Positions 29,470 through 38,732 of a stretch of DNA of 60,399 nt are shown in pieces. Made by a program: the position numbers and the translations under genes. The stretch is from Streptomyces sp. NRRL B-1347 (lineage in GTDB: Bacteria > Actinomycetota > Actinomycetes > Streptomycetales > Streptomycetaceae): the NCBI RefSeq assembly GCF_000720325.1, contig NZ_JOJM01000048.1, forward strand, positions 1 through 60,399. Direction: 5' to 3'. Each line of letters starts with the position of its first letter. Positions within the stretch are counted from its first letter, which is position 1. The notes under the pieces are model-generated. The model did no database searches, was not told the DNA's origin, and saw only the letters and a list, made by a program, of their open reading frames with translations.

Positions 29470-32277
29470 TCAGCCGACGGAGCTGTACGCCACCACTCCG
29501 CGAAGGAGCTGGTCGACCGCCTTGCGGGCGTTCCTGGCGACGGTGCCGCCCTCGCCGGAGGCCGCCGCGGAGATCTGCCCGAGCACGTCGATGACCTGCT
29601 TGCACCAGCGCACGAAGTCACCGGCGGGCATCTCCGCCTCGCGCAGCACCTCGTCGAGGCCCTTGCCGCTCGCCCACATGTACGCCGCCCAGGCGAAGCC
29701 CAGGTCGGGCTCGCGCTGCCCCACGCCCTCGGTCTGGCTGATCCGGAACTCCTCCTCGAGCGCGTCGAGGCGGCCCCAGATGCGGACCGTCTCGCCGAGC
29801 GCGGCCTTGGCCTTGCCGGAGGGCAGCTTGGGCGCGAGCGCGTCGTCGCCGACGCGTGCCTCATACACCAACGCCGAGACGCACGCGGCCAGTTCGGCCG
29901 GGTCCAGGCCCTCCCAGACGCCGGCCCGCAGGCATTCGCTCGCCAGCAGGTCCAGCTCGCCGTACAGCCGGGCGAGGCGCTTGCCGTGCTCGGTGACGTC
30001 GTCGCCGCGCAGATAGTCCAGCTCGGTGAGGAGGGCGACGATGCGGTCGAAGGTGCGCGCGACGGTGTTCGTCCGGCCCTCGATGCGGCGCTCCAGCTGG
30101 TGCGTGTCGCGCTTGAGGCGGTGGTAGCGCTCGGCCCAGCGGGCGTGGTCCTCGCGCTCGTCGCAGCCGTGGCAGGGGTGGGCGCGCAGCTCGGTGCGCA
30201 GCCGGGCGATCTCGCGGTCGTCGGCGGCGGCCGCGCGGCCCTTGCGGTGCCGCTCGGCCGGGATGTGCCCGGCCTTGGTGCGCAGCGCCGACGCCAGGTC
30301 GCGACGCGACTGCGGGGAGCGCGCGTTGAACGACTTGGGGATGCGCATCCGCTCCACGGGCTCCACCGGCACCGGGAAGTCCATCGCGGCGAGGCGCTTG
30401 ACCTGCCGCTCGGCGGTGAGCACCAGGGGGCGCGGGCCGTCCTGGTGGTCGAAGCCGCGGTGGCCGTTGGCCCGGCCTGCGGGCAGGCCCGGGTCGAGGA
30501 CCAGGGCGAGGCCCGCGTACTTGCCCGTCGGCACGTGGATCACATCGCCCGGCTTGAGCTTCTCCAGGGCGGCCGCGGCGGCGGACCTGCGCTGCACCGC
30601 GCCCTGCTTGGCCAGCTCGGTCTCGCGGTCCTTGAGATCCCTGCGCAGCCGCGCGTACTCCTCGAAGTCGCCGAGGTGGCAGGTCATGGAGGCCTTGTAG
30701 CCCTCAAGACCCTCCTCGTTGCGCTGGACCTGGCGGGAGATGCCGACGACCGAGCGGTCGGCCTGGAACTGCGCGAAGGACGTCTCAAGGAGCTCCCGCG
30801 AGCGGTGGCGGCCGAACTGCGCGACCAGATTCACCGCCATGTTGTACGACGGCTTGAAGCTGGAGCGCAGCGGATACGTGCGCGTGCCCGCGAGGCCCGC
30901 CAGGTGCTCGGGGCTCATGGCGCGCTGCCAGAGCACCACCGCGTGGCCTTCGACGTCGATGCCTCGGCGCCCGGCGCGGCCGGTCAGCTGGGTGTACTCG
31001 CCCGGGGTGATGTCGGCGTGCTGCTCGCCGTTCCACTTCACGAGCTTTTCCAGGACCACGCTGCGCGCGGGCATGTTGATGCCGAGGGCGAGGGTCTCCG
31101 TGGCGAAGACGGCCTTGACCAGGCCCCGGACGAACAGCTCCTCCACGACTTCCTTGAAGGTGGGCAGCATGCCCGCGTGGTGGGCGGCGATGCCGCGCTC
31201 CAGGCCCTCCAGCCACTCGTAGTACCCGAGGACGTGCAGGTCCTCGTTCGGAATGGCGGCCGTGCGCTCCTCGACCAGTTCGCGCACCGCCAGGCGCGCC
31301 GCGTCGTCGTTCAGCCGCAGGCCCGCGTACAGGCACTGCTGGACGGCTGCCTCGCAGCCGGCGCGGCTGAAGATGAAGGTGATGGCGGGCAGCAGGCCCT
31401 CGGCGTCGAGCCGCTCGATGACTTCGGGGCGCGAGGGCGTCCAGATCCGGGACCGCTGGCGGCGCTCGCGCTCACGGTCGGCCTCGCGGACCATCTTGCC
31501 CTTGCGGCGGTCGCGCGGGTTGTACCCCCGGCTGGCCTCCATGCGGGCCATGCGGGTCAGGTCGGGGTTGACCGTCTTGCGGCGGCCCTCCTCCTCGAAG
31601 AGGTCGTACATCCGCCGTCCGGCGAGGACGTGCTGGAACAGCGGCACCGGCCGGTGCTCGGAGACGATCACTTCGGTGTCGCCCCGGACCGTGTCGAGCC
31701 AGTCGCCGAACTCCTCGGCGTTCGACACGGTGGCCGAGAGGGAGACCAGGGTGACCGACTCCGGCAGGTGGATGATCACTTCCTCCCAGACGGCGCCGCG
31801 GAAGCGGTCCGAGAGGTAGTGCACCTCGTCCATGACGACATAGCCGAGGCCGAGCAGCGACTGCGAGCCCGCATACAGCATGTTCCGCAACACTTCGGTG
31901 GTCATGACGACCACCGGTGCCTCGGAGTTGACGCTGTTGTCACCGGTGAGCAGGCCGACCTGGTCCGCGCCGTAGCGCTTGGCGAGGTCGGCGTACTTCT
32001 GGTTGGAGAGCGCCTTGATCGGCGTGGTGTAGAAGCACTTCTTGCCCTGCTGGAGGGCGAGGTGCACGGCGAACTCGCCGACGATCGTCTTGCCGGAGCC
32101 CGTGGGCGCGGCGACCAGCACGCCCTTGCCCGCTTCGAGCACCTGACAGGCCTCGATCTGGAAGGGGTCGAGGCCGAATTCGTACATCGCGCGGAAGGAC
32201 GCGAGCGCGGTGGCCTGCTCGGCAGCGCGCTGCCGCGCTGCCGCATATCGCTCGGCCGGTGAGAGGTCCTCTGTCAT
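29470..32277 (-). CDS. helY: HelY-type superfamily II (Ski2/Mtr4-like) helicase
   Basis: The 935-residue helicase has APTGSGKT (motif I), VMDEVHYL (DEVH box), LVSLSATVSN (motif III) and the second RecA domain with LALGINMPARSV and QLTGRAGRRGID (motif VI). A long C-terminal region with a rRNA-processing-arch-like segment and a conserved helical end follows. Relatives remodel structured RNA, and Mtr4-type members feed RNA to nucleases. The ATG at 32277 is the likely start; 32310 is an in-frame alternative. As in mycobacteria it lies downstream of tatCA. Confidence 0.9.
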   Translation of the reverse strand: MTEDLSPAERYAAARQRAAEQATALASFRAMYEFGLDPFQIEACQVLEAGKGVLVAAPTGSGKTIVGEFAVHLALQQGKKCFYTTPIKALSNQKYADLAKRYGADQVGLLTGDNSVNSEAPVVVMTTEVLRNMLYAGSQSLLGLGYVVMDEVHYLSDRFRGAVWEEVIIHLPESVTLVSLSATVSNAEEFGDWLDTVRGDTEVIVSEHRPVPLFQHVLAGRRMYDLFEEEGRRKTVNPDLTRMARMEASRGYNPRDRRKGKMVREADRERERRQRSRIWTPSRPEVIERLDAEGLLPAITFIFSRAGCEAAVQQCLYAGLRLNDDAARLAVRELVEERTAAIPNEDLHVLGYYEWLEGLERGIAAHHAGMLPTFKEVVEELFVRGLVKAVFATETLALGINMPARSVVLEKLVKWNGEQHADITPGEYTQLTGRAGRRGIDVEGHAVVLWQRAMSPEHLAGLAGTRTYPLRSSFKPSYNMAVNLVAQFGRHRSRELLETSFAQFQADRSVVGISRQVQRNEEGLEGYKASMTCHLGDFEEYARLRRDLKDRETELAKQGAVQRRSAAAAALEKLKPGDVIHVPTGKYAGLALVLDPGLPAGRANGHRGFDHQDGPRPLVLTAERQVKRLAAMDFPVPVEPVERMRIPKSFNARSPQSRRDLASALRTKAGHIPAERHRKGRAAAADDREIARLRTELRAHPCHGCDEREDHARWAERYHRLKRDTHQLERRIEGRTNTVARTFDRIVALLTELDYLRGDDVTEHGKRLARLYGELDLLASECLRAGVWEGLDPAELAACVSALVYEARVGDDALAPKLPSGKAKAALGETVRIWGRLDALEEEFRISQTEGVGQREPDLGFAWAAYMWASGKGLDEVLREAEMPAGDFVRWCKQVIDVLGQISAAASGEGGTVARNARKAVDQLLRGVVAYSSVG

Positions 32278-32369
32278 CGTGCTTTCGAGCCTACCGGCCA
32301 CCGCTGACATCGGACGATCATTATCGGGACCCCCAGGTCAGGGGCCCCGGCTCCCGGCCGGGAGCCGGT

Positions 32370-33260
32370 TCAGGGCCCGAGCACGCGGACGGCCGCGGGG
32401 ACGCACTCCGCGGTCAGGGGCAGCGGCCCGAGCCGCTCCCCGTCGGCATACCCGGTGACGTCCGCGGCCACAAGCTCGACCTTCGCGGCGCGGTGCACGG
32501 TGACCTTGGGGTGGTCCAGGTGCGTGCCCTTGTAGACGCGCGGGAACACCGTCAGGAGCGTGCTGCGGCTGCAGTCGCCGACGACCGTGACGTCGAAGAG
32601 GCCGTCGCCCATGTCGGCCCCGGCGCAGATCCGCATCCCGCCGCCGTACGAGGAGCCGTTGCCGACCGCGACCAGTGTGGCCTCGACCTCGCGCGCCTCG
32701 CCGCCGTCGAGCGTGAGGCGGTACGGGATGGGCTTGAAGGCGGCCAGTTCGGCGATCATCGCCAGGTCGTACTTGAAGCGTCCGGTGGGCCAGCGCATGC
32801 GGTTGCCGCGGTCGTTGACGCGCGAGTCGAAGCCGGAGGCGAGCACCGTGCCGAACCAGGTCTCCCCCACCCGGCCGAGGTCGACGTCCCGCGTCCGGGC
32901 GCCCTTGAGCGCGTCGGCGACCAGCGCCCCGGCGGCCGCGGGCTCGCGCACGGGCAGGCCGAGGGCGCGCGCGAAGTCGTTGCCGGTGCCCACCGCGATC
33001 ACACCGAGCGGGGTGCGGGTCCCGGCGACGGCCTGGAGGGCGAGGTTCGCCATGCCGTCGCCGCCGACGGCTATCAGCGCCCCGGTGCCGCCGTCGACGG
33101 CGGCGCGGGCCCGGCGCAGCGCGTCCCCGGCGTCCTCGCCGATGACGGTGCGCACGGAGAACCCGGACGCGCGCAGCGCCGCGGCGGCGGGCTGGGCGGC
33201 GTGCGCGCCGCGGCCGCGGCCCGCGGTGGGATTCACGAAGAGGGTGATCTCGCTGGTCAC
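32370..33260 (-). CDS. Diacylglycerol/lipid kinase family protein
   Basis: The 296-residue DAGK-catalytic-domain protein has the nucleotide loop AVGGDGMANLAL, GVIAVGTGNDFARALGLP and the C-terminal GYADGERLGPLPL. It should phosphorylate a lipid such as diacylglycerol at the membrane. The Met in GGDGM replaces the usual Thr. GTG start at 33260, taken because ITLFVNPTAGRGRG begins the fold. It is separated from tatC by a terminator and from helY by 92 bp. Confidence 0.88.
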   Translation of the reverse strand: MTSEITLFVNPTAGRGRGAHAAQPAAAALRASGFSVRTVIGEDAGDALRRARAAVDGGTGALIAVGGDGMANLALQAVAGTRTPLGVIAVGTGNDFARALGLPVREPAAAGALVADALKGARTRDVDLGRVGETWFGTVLASGFDSRVNDRGNRMRWPTGRFKYDLAMIAELAAFKPIPYRLTLDGGEAREVEATLVAVGNGSSYGGGMRICAGADMGDGLFDVTVVGDCSRSTLLTVFPRVYKGTHLDHPKVTVHRAAKVELVAADVTGYADGERLGPLPLTAECVPAAVRVLGP

Positions 33261-33298
33261 GGGGCGGACCCTACACAGCGCGCCGCCCGCCAACCAGA

Positions 33299-33329
33299 AG
33301 GGGCCGGACGCGATGGGCGTCCGGCCCCT
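33299..33329 (-). terminator. 13-bp hairpin downstream of tatC
   Basis: AGGGGCCGGACGC and GCGTCCGGCCCCT form a perfect stem around a 5-nt loop, 33 bp past the tatC stop. Confidence 0.85.
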
Positions 33330-33361
33330 GTGCTCTGGCGCGCTCGCGGCGGCGCTCGGCG

Positions 33362-34303
33362 TCAGGTGACGTCGTCGTAGCCGTTGTACTTCGACGAGCG
33401 GCCGCCGTCGCCGTTCACCTGCTCCGGTACGGCCTTGGCCGCGGGGACGGGCTCGATGTCGTCCACCGGCTGCGGCGTCAGGTCGAGGTCGGAGGCCTCG
33501 TCGTCGTCCAGCTCCGCGTCCGGGTCGGAGCGGCGGCGACGCTTGTCGTTGAGGATGGAGAAGCCGACGGCCAGGAAGTACAGGACCACGATGGGACCGG
33601 CGAGGGCGATCATGCCGAACGGGTCGGTCGTCGGGGTCGCCACGGCGCCGAAGACGAACACGCCCATCACGACGCCGCGCCACCAGGTGAGCATGCGGCG
33701 TCCGGTGACGATGCCCGTCATGTTCAACATGACGAGCAGCAGTGGCAGTTCGAAGGAGACACCGAAGACCAGGACCATCCGGACGCTGAAGTCCAGGATC
33801 TTGTCCATGGGCAGGATGTTCTCGGAGCCGTCCGGAGTGATGCTCAGCAGCACCCGCATGCTGATGGGCATGATCTCGTACGCCAGCCAGGCACCGCCGA
33901 GGAACAGCGGCACGGCCGCGGCGACGAAGGCATAGGTGTACTTGCGCTCGTGCTTGTGCAGCCCGGGCGCGACGAAGGCCCAGAGCTGGTACAGCCAGAC
34001 GGGGCTGGCCACCACGACGCCGACCATGAGGGACACCTTCACCGTCGTGGTGAACGGCGAGAGCAGGTCCATGTACGCGACCTTGGCGCAGACGCCGCCC
34101 GTGGTGGGCTTGCCGTCCTCGCAGCGCGGCACCGGGTCGGAGAGGAACTCCATGAGTTCCTCGCTGTAGAACGCGGCGACGATCGACACGACGACGATCG
34201 CCAGCATTCCCTTCGCGAGCCGGTTGCGGAGCTCACGCAAATGGTCCGCGAGAGGCATCCGCCCCTCGGGGTCCCTCTCCTTCTTGCGGGCAGACTTGAG
34301 CAA
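33362..34303 (-). CDS. tatC: Twin-arginine translocase subunit TatC
   Basis: The 313-residue protein has six membrane segments and the family landmarks MPLADHLRELRNRL, SLMVGVVVASPVWLYQLWAF and FGVSFELPLLLVMLN. TatC recognises the twin-arginine signal of folded proteins exported across the membrane. A charged cytoplasmic tail of about 60 residues follows the last helix. The start is a rare TTG at 34303, backed by GAGGACGTGGG upstream and by no better start before MPLADHL. Confidence 0.95.
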   Translation of the reverse strand: MLKSARKKERDPEGRMPLADHLRELRNRLAKGMLAIVVVSIVAAFYSEELMEFLSDPVPRCEDGKPTTGGVCAKVAYMDLLSPFTTTVKVSLMVGVVVASPVWLYQLWAFVAPGLHKHERKYTYAFVAAAVPLFLGGAWLAYEIMPISMRVLLSITPDGSENILPMDKILDFSVRMVLVFGVSFELPLLLVMLNMTGIVTGRRMLTWWRGVVMGVFVFGAVATPTTDPFGMIALAGPIVVLYFLAVGFSILNDKRRRRSDPDAELDDDEASDLDLTPQPVDDIEPVPAAKAVPEQVNGDGGRSSKYNGYDDVT

Positions 34304-34353
34304 CCCACGTCCTCATCTCGTGCGGCAGGCCGACCGTCGGGGCCGGCCTTGGG

Positions 34354-34641
34354 TCAGCGCTTCGTCGTGTGGTCGGTCGGCTCGGCGACCGGACGGGAGC
34401 TGCTCACATCGCCGGGAGCCGCCTGGATGGTGCGCTGCTGCGGAGCGGACTTGTCGGCGGGCGGGTCGGCCGGGGCGGCCTCGTCCTGCTTGCCGTCCGA
34501 CTTCATCGCCTTGGCCTCGCTCTTGAGGATGCGGGCCGACTTGCCGAGGGACCGGGCCATGTCCGGGAGCTTCTTCGCACCGAAGAGCAGGACCAGGATG
34601 ACGAGGATCAGGATGATCTCGGTGGGGCCGAGCCTACCCAT
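34354..34641 (-). CDS. tatA: Twin-arginine translocase subunit TatA
   Basis: The 95-residue protein has one N-terminal membrane helix ([20 protein letters not shown]) and an amphipathic helix ([19 protein letters not shown]), the TatA hallmark; the tail is Pro/Ala-rich. TatA oligomers form the pore for folded Tat substrates. It lies 50 bp upstream of tatC in the same operon. A 7-bp dyad GTCGGAC-AGTC-GTCCGAC (34687-34704) is in its leader. Confidence 0.95.
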   Translation of the reverse strand: MGRLGPTEIILILVILVLLFGAKKLPDMARSLGKSARILKSEAKAMKSDGKQDEAAPADPPADKSAPQQRTIQAAPGDVSSSRPVAEPTDHTTKR

Positions 34642-34872
34642 AGCTGTCTACCTTCTTCACCGAGGCGTCAGATTTCGGGACCGGCTGTCGGACAGTCGTC
34701 CGACCACCGGGCTTGGCAGCGATCGTAACCCCCTGGAGTAAACGCGGGGCAATCCCCGTGCATACTCCCAGTTGCGGCCCGCGCCTCACATTTCGGACCA
34801 CTTCAGCAGCGTACCCGGACGGTCGGGGCAGGCGGCAGGCCGCATGGCGGTGGGCGACGGCCACCTCGGCAA

Positions 34873-34895
34873 GTCGCCCCGGGGCCCGGGGCGAC
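34873..34895 (-). terminator. Palindromic hairpin upstream of tatA
   Basis: GTCGCCCC and GGGGCGAC pair around GGGGCCC, just past the stop of the small membrane protein gene at 34908. It should separate the pafBC-side transcript from tatAC. Confidence 0.6.
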
Positions 34896-34907
34896 ATCCC
34901 CGGACGC

Positions 34908-35105
34908 TCAGACGACGTCCCGGCTCGCCTTGGCCACACCGGCCGCGGCCCGCTCCAGGTCCTCGGCCGCACGGTTGATCCGCCGTGTGGTCTCGGTCAC
35001 TTGGCGCCCGAGCCGCTGGGCCTCCACGAAGACCTTGATCGCGAACACACCCAGAACGGCGAGACCGCAGAATCCCACGGTCACCGCCAGCATCGCCCAG
35101 AACAT
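34908..35105 (-). CDS. Small single-span membrane protein
   Basis: The 65-residue protein has one N-terminal hydrophobic segment (AMLAVTVGFCGLAVLGVFAI) and a cytoplasmic amphipathic helix (AQRLGRQVTETTRRINRAA). The layout recalls TatA/TatB (short helix plus amphipathic helix), but the characteristic FG hinge is not evident, so a Tat role is only a thought. It starts 9 bp after the zinc-ribbon gene and is probably cotranscribed with it. Confidence 0.65.
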   Translation of the reverse strand: MFWAMLAVTVGFCGLAVLGVFAIKVFVEAQRLGRQVTETTRRINRAAEDLERAAAGVAKASRDVV

Positions 35106-35114
35106 GCGTCGAGC

Positions 35115-35366
35115 CTAGACGGTCGAGTGCAGGCGCAGCGTGCGTACCCCGCCGCCGGTGAGGAGTTCGACGATGCGCTCCCCCGCGGGCTTGCGGACGG
35201 CGGTGCCGCACTCGGGGCAGGTGAAGGAGTAGAACGTGGTGCGGCGGCTGGCACCGATCGCCAACCGCAGCGCGCCCGCCGCCAGTTCGAAGCGCGCGCG
35301 GCAGTCGGGGCAGGCGGCCTTGAAGAGGACGGCCACCGGGCGGGGCGTAAGGGGCATCAGTGACAT
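35115..35366 (-). CDS. Small zinc-ribbon-like protein
   Basis: The 83-residue protein has two CxxC knuckles (ACPDCRARFEL and TCPECGTAVRK), a probable single zinc ribbon. TFYSFTCPECG also recalls archaeal/actinobacterial ribbon proteins. The ATG at 35366 has GGAGA 10 nt upstream. The frame is open further upstream but with Arg/Gly-rich noise. The function is unknown; the position between pafC and tatA matches other Streptomyces as far as I recall. Confidence 0.65.
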   Translation of the reverse strand: MSLMPLTPRPVAVLFKAACPDCRARFELAAGALRLAIGASRRTTFYSFTCPECGTAVRKPAGERIVELLTGGGVRTLRLHSTV

Positions 35367-35907
35367 ACTGTGCAAGTCTCCTCGGCTCTGTTCTCCGCGC
35401 TCTCGACCTTCCACCGCGCGGGTTCCCACGCACCACCGCGCGGGCGCTGCGACCTCACCCCGGTCGGCCGCGGCCCCGTCCCGCGTCGCGCCTCGCCGTC
35501 GTGCCTCGGCACACGGTCGCATCCCGGCCCGCGCCACCGCTTCGGCGCACGGTCGTGCCCCGGCGCACGGCCGCGCACGGGCACGCGGTCGCACACCGCA
35601 GAGGGGTCGCGTCGGGGGCCGGGGCCGCGCCCCGGCCGGAACTGGTCCGATGACCCACGGTCAGGCCTGGGCGCGAACCTGCCCGACGACGCACGGTCAC
35701 GCCCTGACGAGAACGGCGTCCACCCCGCGCCCCCGTCCCCGGTCGCGGCCCCCGGCACCTCCGCGCGCACAAATCGGCCTGCACCACTCCCCCGGGCCCG
35801 GCCGCGCCCGCCGTCGCCTGGCGTCCGCGCCCCACGGGAGCCCCGGCCACGGGCGCCGGCTGGCGGACGCCCCGCTTCCACGCGCTCCCTCACCGTGCCC
35901 CGCGCCC
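35367..35907. other. Very GC-rich intergenic region between pafC and the zinc-ribbon gene
   Basis: About 540 bp with no convincing gene. It contains many imperfect CGCACGGTC/CGCACGGCC units (for example near 35513-35600). ORFs exist in several frames, but all translate to Arg/Gly/Pro-rich low-complexity sequence. It might hold a promoter for the zinc-ribbon gene or be a decayed gene. Confidence 0.4.
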
Positions 35908-36945
35908 TCACGCCCCACGCTCACCCGACGCGCCGGGACCCGGCGCGAGGGGCGCACGCCCGTCCCGCTCGTCCCCGTACGGCATCCCGTCGTAGGCGGA
36001 CAGCGCCTCCCGGGCGGCCTGGCGGGCACTGTCCGCGAGGTCCTGCGGCGAGACGATGCGGCCGTCGCCGCCCAGGCGCAGCGCGAGACGGCGCAGCGAC
36101 GCCGGGTCGGGGGTGCGCAGCGTGATGCGCAGACCGCCGTCGGGCAGCTCCTCCGCGCTGTCGTGCGGGTAGTACTCCGCGACCCAGCGGCCGCCGGGAC
36201 CGACCTCCACGACCACCTCGGGGTCCTCGGCGGCGGGCTGCACCAGCGCCTCCGACAGGTCCCGCAGCTCGATCTCGGGCGGCGCCGACGGCTCGTCCAG
36301 GACCTTGATCTCGGCGACCCGGTCGAGCCGGAAGGTGCGCCGCGCCTCGGAGCGGCGGCACCACGCCTCCACATAGGTGTGGCCGACGCTCACCAGGCGG
36401 ATCGGGTCGATCTCGCGCTCGGTGAGCTCGTCGCGCGCGGGCGAGTAGTAGCGGATCCACAGCCTGCGCCGCTCCGAGATCGCCCGGTCCACATCGGCGA
36501 AGACACCGCCCTCGGACTCGAAGGTCACCGAGAGGCGCGAGCTGGCACCGGCCGCCTCACCGGCCGCCGCCTCCAGCTTCGCGGTGGCCCGCAGGAGCGC
36601 GAGCCGGTCGCTCTCGCGCAGGCCCGGCAGGGTCGCCACCGCGCGCGCCGCCACCAGCAGCGCCGTCGCCTCGTCGGCGGCGAGCCGCAGCGGCTCCGCC
36701 GCGTCCGCCCCGAGCGCGTCCGGATTGTGCCACCAGATGCGGTCACCGTCCGTGTCGATGTCGAGCAGATCGCCCCCGCGGAAGCTGGTCCCGCACAGCG
36801 GAAGCACGTCCAGGTCAGAGATCAGCTCGTCCTGGCTGATGCCGAAGGCCCGCGCGACATCCGCGACGCGCGCCCCGGGGCGCTCGCGCAGATACGTCAC
36901 CAGGGACAGCATCCGCCGGGTCTGGTCGATGGCGTTCGCGGCCAT
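35908..36945 (-). CDS. pafC: PafC, WYL-domain DNA-damage response activator subunit
   Basis: The 345-residue protein has an N-terminal winged HTH (ARVADVARAFGISQDELISD) and a WYL domain (RRLWIRYYSP through SVGHTYVEAWCRRSEARRTF) plus a C-terminal WCX-type extension. With PafB it forms the PafBC complex. In mycobacteria this activates many DNA-repair genes independently of LexA, with the WYL domain as likely ligand sensor. It starts 17 bp after pafB. Confidence 0.92.
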   Translation of the reverse strand: MAANAIDQTRRMLSLVTYLRERPGARVADVARAFGISQDELISDLDVLPLCGTSFRGGDLLDIDTDGDRIWWHNPDALGADAAEPLRLAADEATALLVAARAVATLPGLRESDRLALLRATAKLEAAAGEAAGASSRLSVTFESEGGVFADVDRAISERRRLWIRYYSPARDELTEREIDPIRLVSVGHTYVEAWCRRSEARRTFRLDRVAEIKVLDEPSAPPEIELRDLSEALVQPAAEDPEVVVEVGPGGRWVAEYYPHDSAEELPDGGLRITLRTPDPASLRRLALRLGGDGRIVSPQDLADSARQAAREALSAYDGMPYGDERDGRAPLAPGPGASGERGA

Positions 36946-36962
36946 TGCTCGCTCTCGTCCCC

Positions 36963-38009
36963 TCAGCCCTTGGCCACGGCACGCAGCCGGTCCACCACGT
37001 CGGCCCGCAGCTCGGCGGGCTCGAGCACCACCACGTCGGGCCCGAACTCCACCAGCCAGGCATCGAGCCCGTGCCCGTACGGAATCTCCAGCTCGTCCCA
37101 GCCGCCGTCCAGCTCCCGCGCGCCCACGGCCCGGGCGCGCAGCGGATAGCCCGCGCCCTTGCGCAGCCGGATCAGCGCGGTGCGGTCCGCCTTCTCACCC
37201 GCCCAGCTCGCCACGGTCTCCCGCACGGTCACCACGTCGGGCACCTCGGCCCTGAACTTGCCCGCCCGCGAGCGGACCTTGCCCGTGATCCGGGACAGCC
37301 GGAAGACCCGCTCGTCCTCGCGGTCCCGGTCCCAGCCCGCCAGGTACCAGTGGCCGCGCCAGCACTCGAGGGCCCACGGCTCGACATGGCGCTGCTCGGG
37401 CCGGGCCGCGGTCGCCTTGCGGTAGTCGAAGACGACGGGCCTGCGGTCACGGCAGGCCAGCATCAGCGGCTCGAACGCGGCCTCGTGCACGGGAATGCGT
37501 GGCTCCAGGGCGCCGTGCGCCTCGTACGGGTCGACGCCCTCGGGCAGACCCGCAGCCCGCAGCTTGTGCAGCGCGCCGCTCGCGGCACCGGCGAGCCTCG
37601 CCTGCTGCCACACCTTCGCCGCGAGCCCGAGCGCCGCGGCCTCCTCGGCGTCGAGCGTGATCGGCGGCAGCCGGTTGCTGTCGCGGCGGGCGAGATAGCC
37701 CGTCTCGCCGTCCAGGTTCTCCACCGTCTCGATGACGAGGCCCAGCTCCCGCAGATCGTCCTTGTCGCGCTCGAACATGCGGTTGAACGACTCCTCGGCC
37801 GCCGACGCGGCGGCCCCCGGCCCACCGGCCGCGGCCCGACCGGACCCGGCAGCGCTCCGCCCGGGCCCGAAGGCCACGCCTCTTCCCGGCCCGAAGGCCT
37901 CGACGTATGCCTCGATCGACTCCCGGAGCTCACGCTTGCTGAGCGGACGCCTCGTCCCGAGCAGACACAGCGCCAGACTCATCAGCCGCTCGGCCTTGGC
38001 AATGGCCAT
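36963..38009 (-). CDS. pafB: PafB, WYL-domain DNA-damage response activator subunit
   Basis: The 348-residue protein has an N-terminal HTH (MAIAKAERLMSLALCLLGTR, then RRPLSKRELRESI), a WYL domain with GHWYLAGWDRDR, and a C-terminal WCX-like part. There is an Ala/Gly/Pro linker insertion at about residues 60-85. It is the partner of PafC next door. The ATG at 38009 follows AAAGGG; the frame is open upstream but lacks family similarity. Confidence 0.92.
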   Translation of the reverse strand: MAIAKAERLMSLALCLLGTRRPLSKRELRESIEAYVEAFGPGRGVAFGPGRSAAGSGRAAAGGPGAAASAAEESFNRMFERDKDDLRELGLVIETVENLDGETGYLARRDSNRLPPITLDAEEAAALGLAAKVWQQARLAGAASGALHKLRAAGLPEGVDPYEAHGALEPRIPVHEAAFEPLMLACRDRRPVVFDYRKATAARPEQRHVEPWALECWRGHWYLAGWDRDREDERVFRLSRITGKVRSRAGKFRAEVPDVVTVRETVASWAGEKADRTALIRLRKGAGYPLRARAVGARELDGGWDELEIPYGHGLDAWLVEFGPDVVVLEPAELRADVVDRLRAVAKG

Positions 38010-38181
38010 CGACGCCCTTTCTCGGCCCTGCTCCCCGGTGGACGACCGACCGCCGCCACCAGGTGCCCCGCTCACCAGTGCTTCCGAACGATGACCGTAC
38101 CGCTACGGCGTGTCGTGGCAAAAGCCGAGGGCACGGCGCACGCCCCCGGCGGAAGCCGGCCGGGGACGGCGGAAGAAGACG

Positions 38182-38215
38182 GGAGGGCCCGCGCCGACAC
38201 CGGCGCAGGCCCTCC
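38182..38215 (-). terminator. Hairpin downstream of the cytosolic FKBP gene
   Basis: GGAGGGCC-C-GCGCCG pairs with CGGCGC-A-GGCCCTCC around ACAC, giving 14 bp with one mismatch, 78 bp past the FKBP stop and before pafB. Confidence 0.7.
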
Positions 38216-38267
38216 ACGGACACCTCCGGCCGGACGGCGAAAGCCGCCGCGGCCATGTCAGCCGTCT

Positions 38268-38303
38268 CAGACGAACCAGACGGATCAGACGGATCAGACG
38301 GAC
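38268..38303 (-). repeat. Four 9-bp repeats carrying in-frame stop codons at the FKBP 3' end
   Basis: The unit CAGACGGAT (one or two changes in the outer copies) occurs four times from 38268. On the coding strand the unit reads TGATCCGTC. The FKBP gene therefore ends in one stop codon, with further in-frame TGA codons repeating behind it. Confidence 0.7.
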
Positions 38304-38668
38304 ACGAGGTCACAGACGAAGATCAGCGTCTCGCCCGGGGCGATGCGGCCGCCACCGGCACCGCGGTCGCCGTACGCCAGGTGCGCCGGGATGGTCAGCT
38401 CGCGACGGCCGCCGACCTTCATGCCCTGCACGCCCTGGTCCCAGCCGGCGATGACCTGTCCGGCGCCGAGCTGGAACTCCAGCGGGTTGCCGCGGTTCCA
38501 GGAGGCGTCGAACTCCTCACCGGTGGAGAAGGCCACGCCCACGTAGTGGACCTTGACGAAGTCGCCCGCCTTGGCGACGGCGCCGTCACCCTCCCAGAGG
38601 TCCTTGACCTGCAGCTCAGTGGGGGGCTCACCGACGGGGAAGTCGACCTCGGGCTTGTCGATGCTCAC
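38294..38668 (-). CDS. Cytosolic FKBP-type peptidyl-prolyl isomerase
   Basis: The 124-residue single-domain FKBP shows VKVHYVGVAFSTGEEFDASW, FQLGAGQVIAGWDQGVQGMK and the closing strand GETLIFVCDLVSV. It should catalyse proline cis-trans isomerisation during folding, and FK506-type drugs would bind it. GTG start at 38668 with AGGAG upstream. It lies 64 bp downstream of the two-domain FKBP lipoprotein gene, on the same strand. Confidence 0.93.
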   Translation of the reverse strand: MSIDKPEVDFPVGEPPTELQVKDLWEGDGAVAKAGDFVKVHYVGVAFSTGEEFDASWNRGNPLEFQLGAGQVIAGWDQGVQGMKVGGRRELTIPAHLAYGDRGAGGGRIAPGETLIFVCDLVSV

Positions 38669-38732
38669 GAAAAACTCCTGCTCATGTGCGTGATGGGCAA
38701 CCGGGACAGTCTGCCATCCGTCCCAGGGGTGA

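Noticed and set aside
35357..35911. Possible 184-residue protein on the minus strand between pafC and the zinc-ribbon gene
   Set aside because: The translation is Arg/Gly/Pro low-complexity with no fold, and several frames are open at once, as expected in very GC-rich spacer DNA.
38093..38293. Small gene downstream of the FKBP gene
   Set aside because: The only frames are shadows; the stretch holds a terminator hairpin and the 9-bp repeats.
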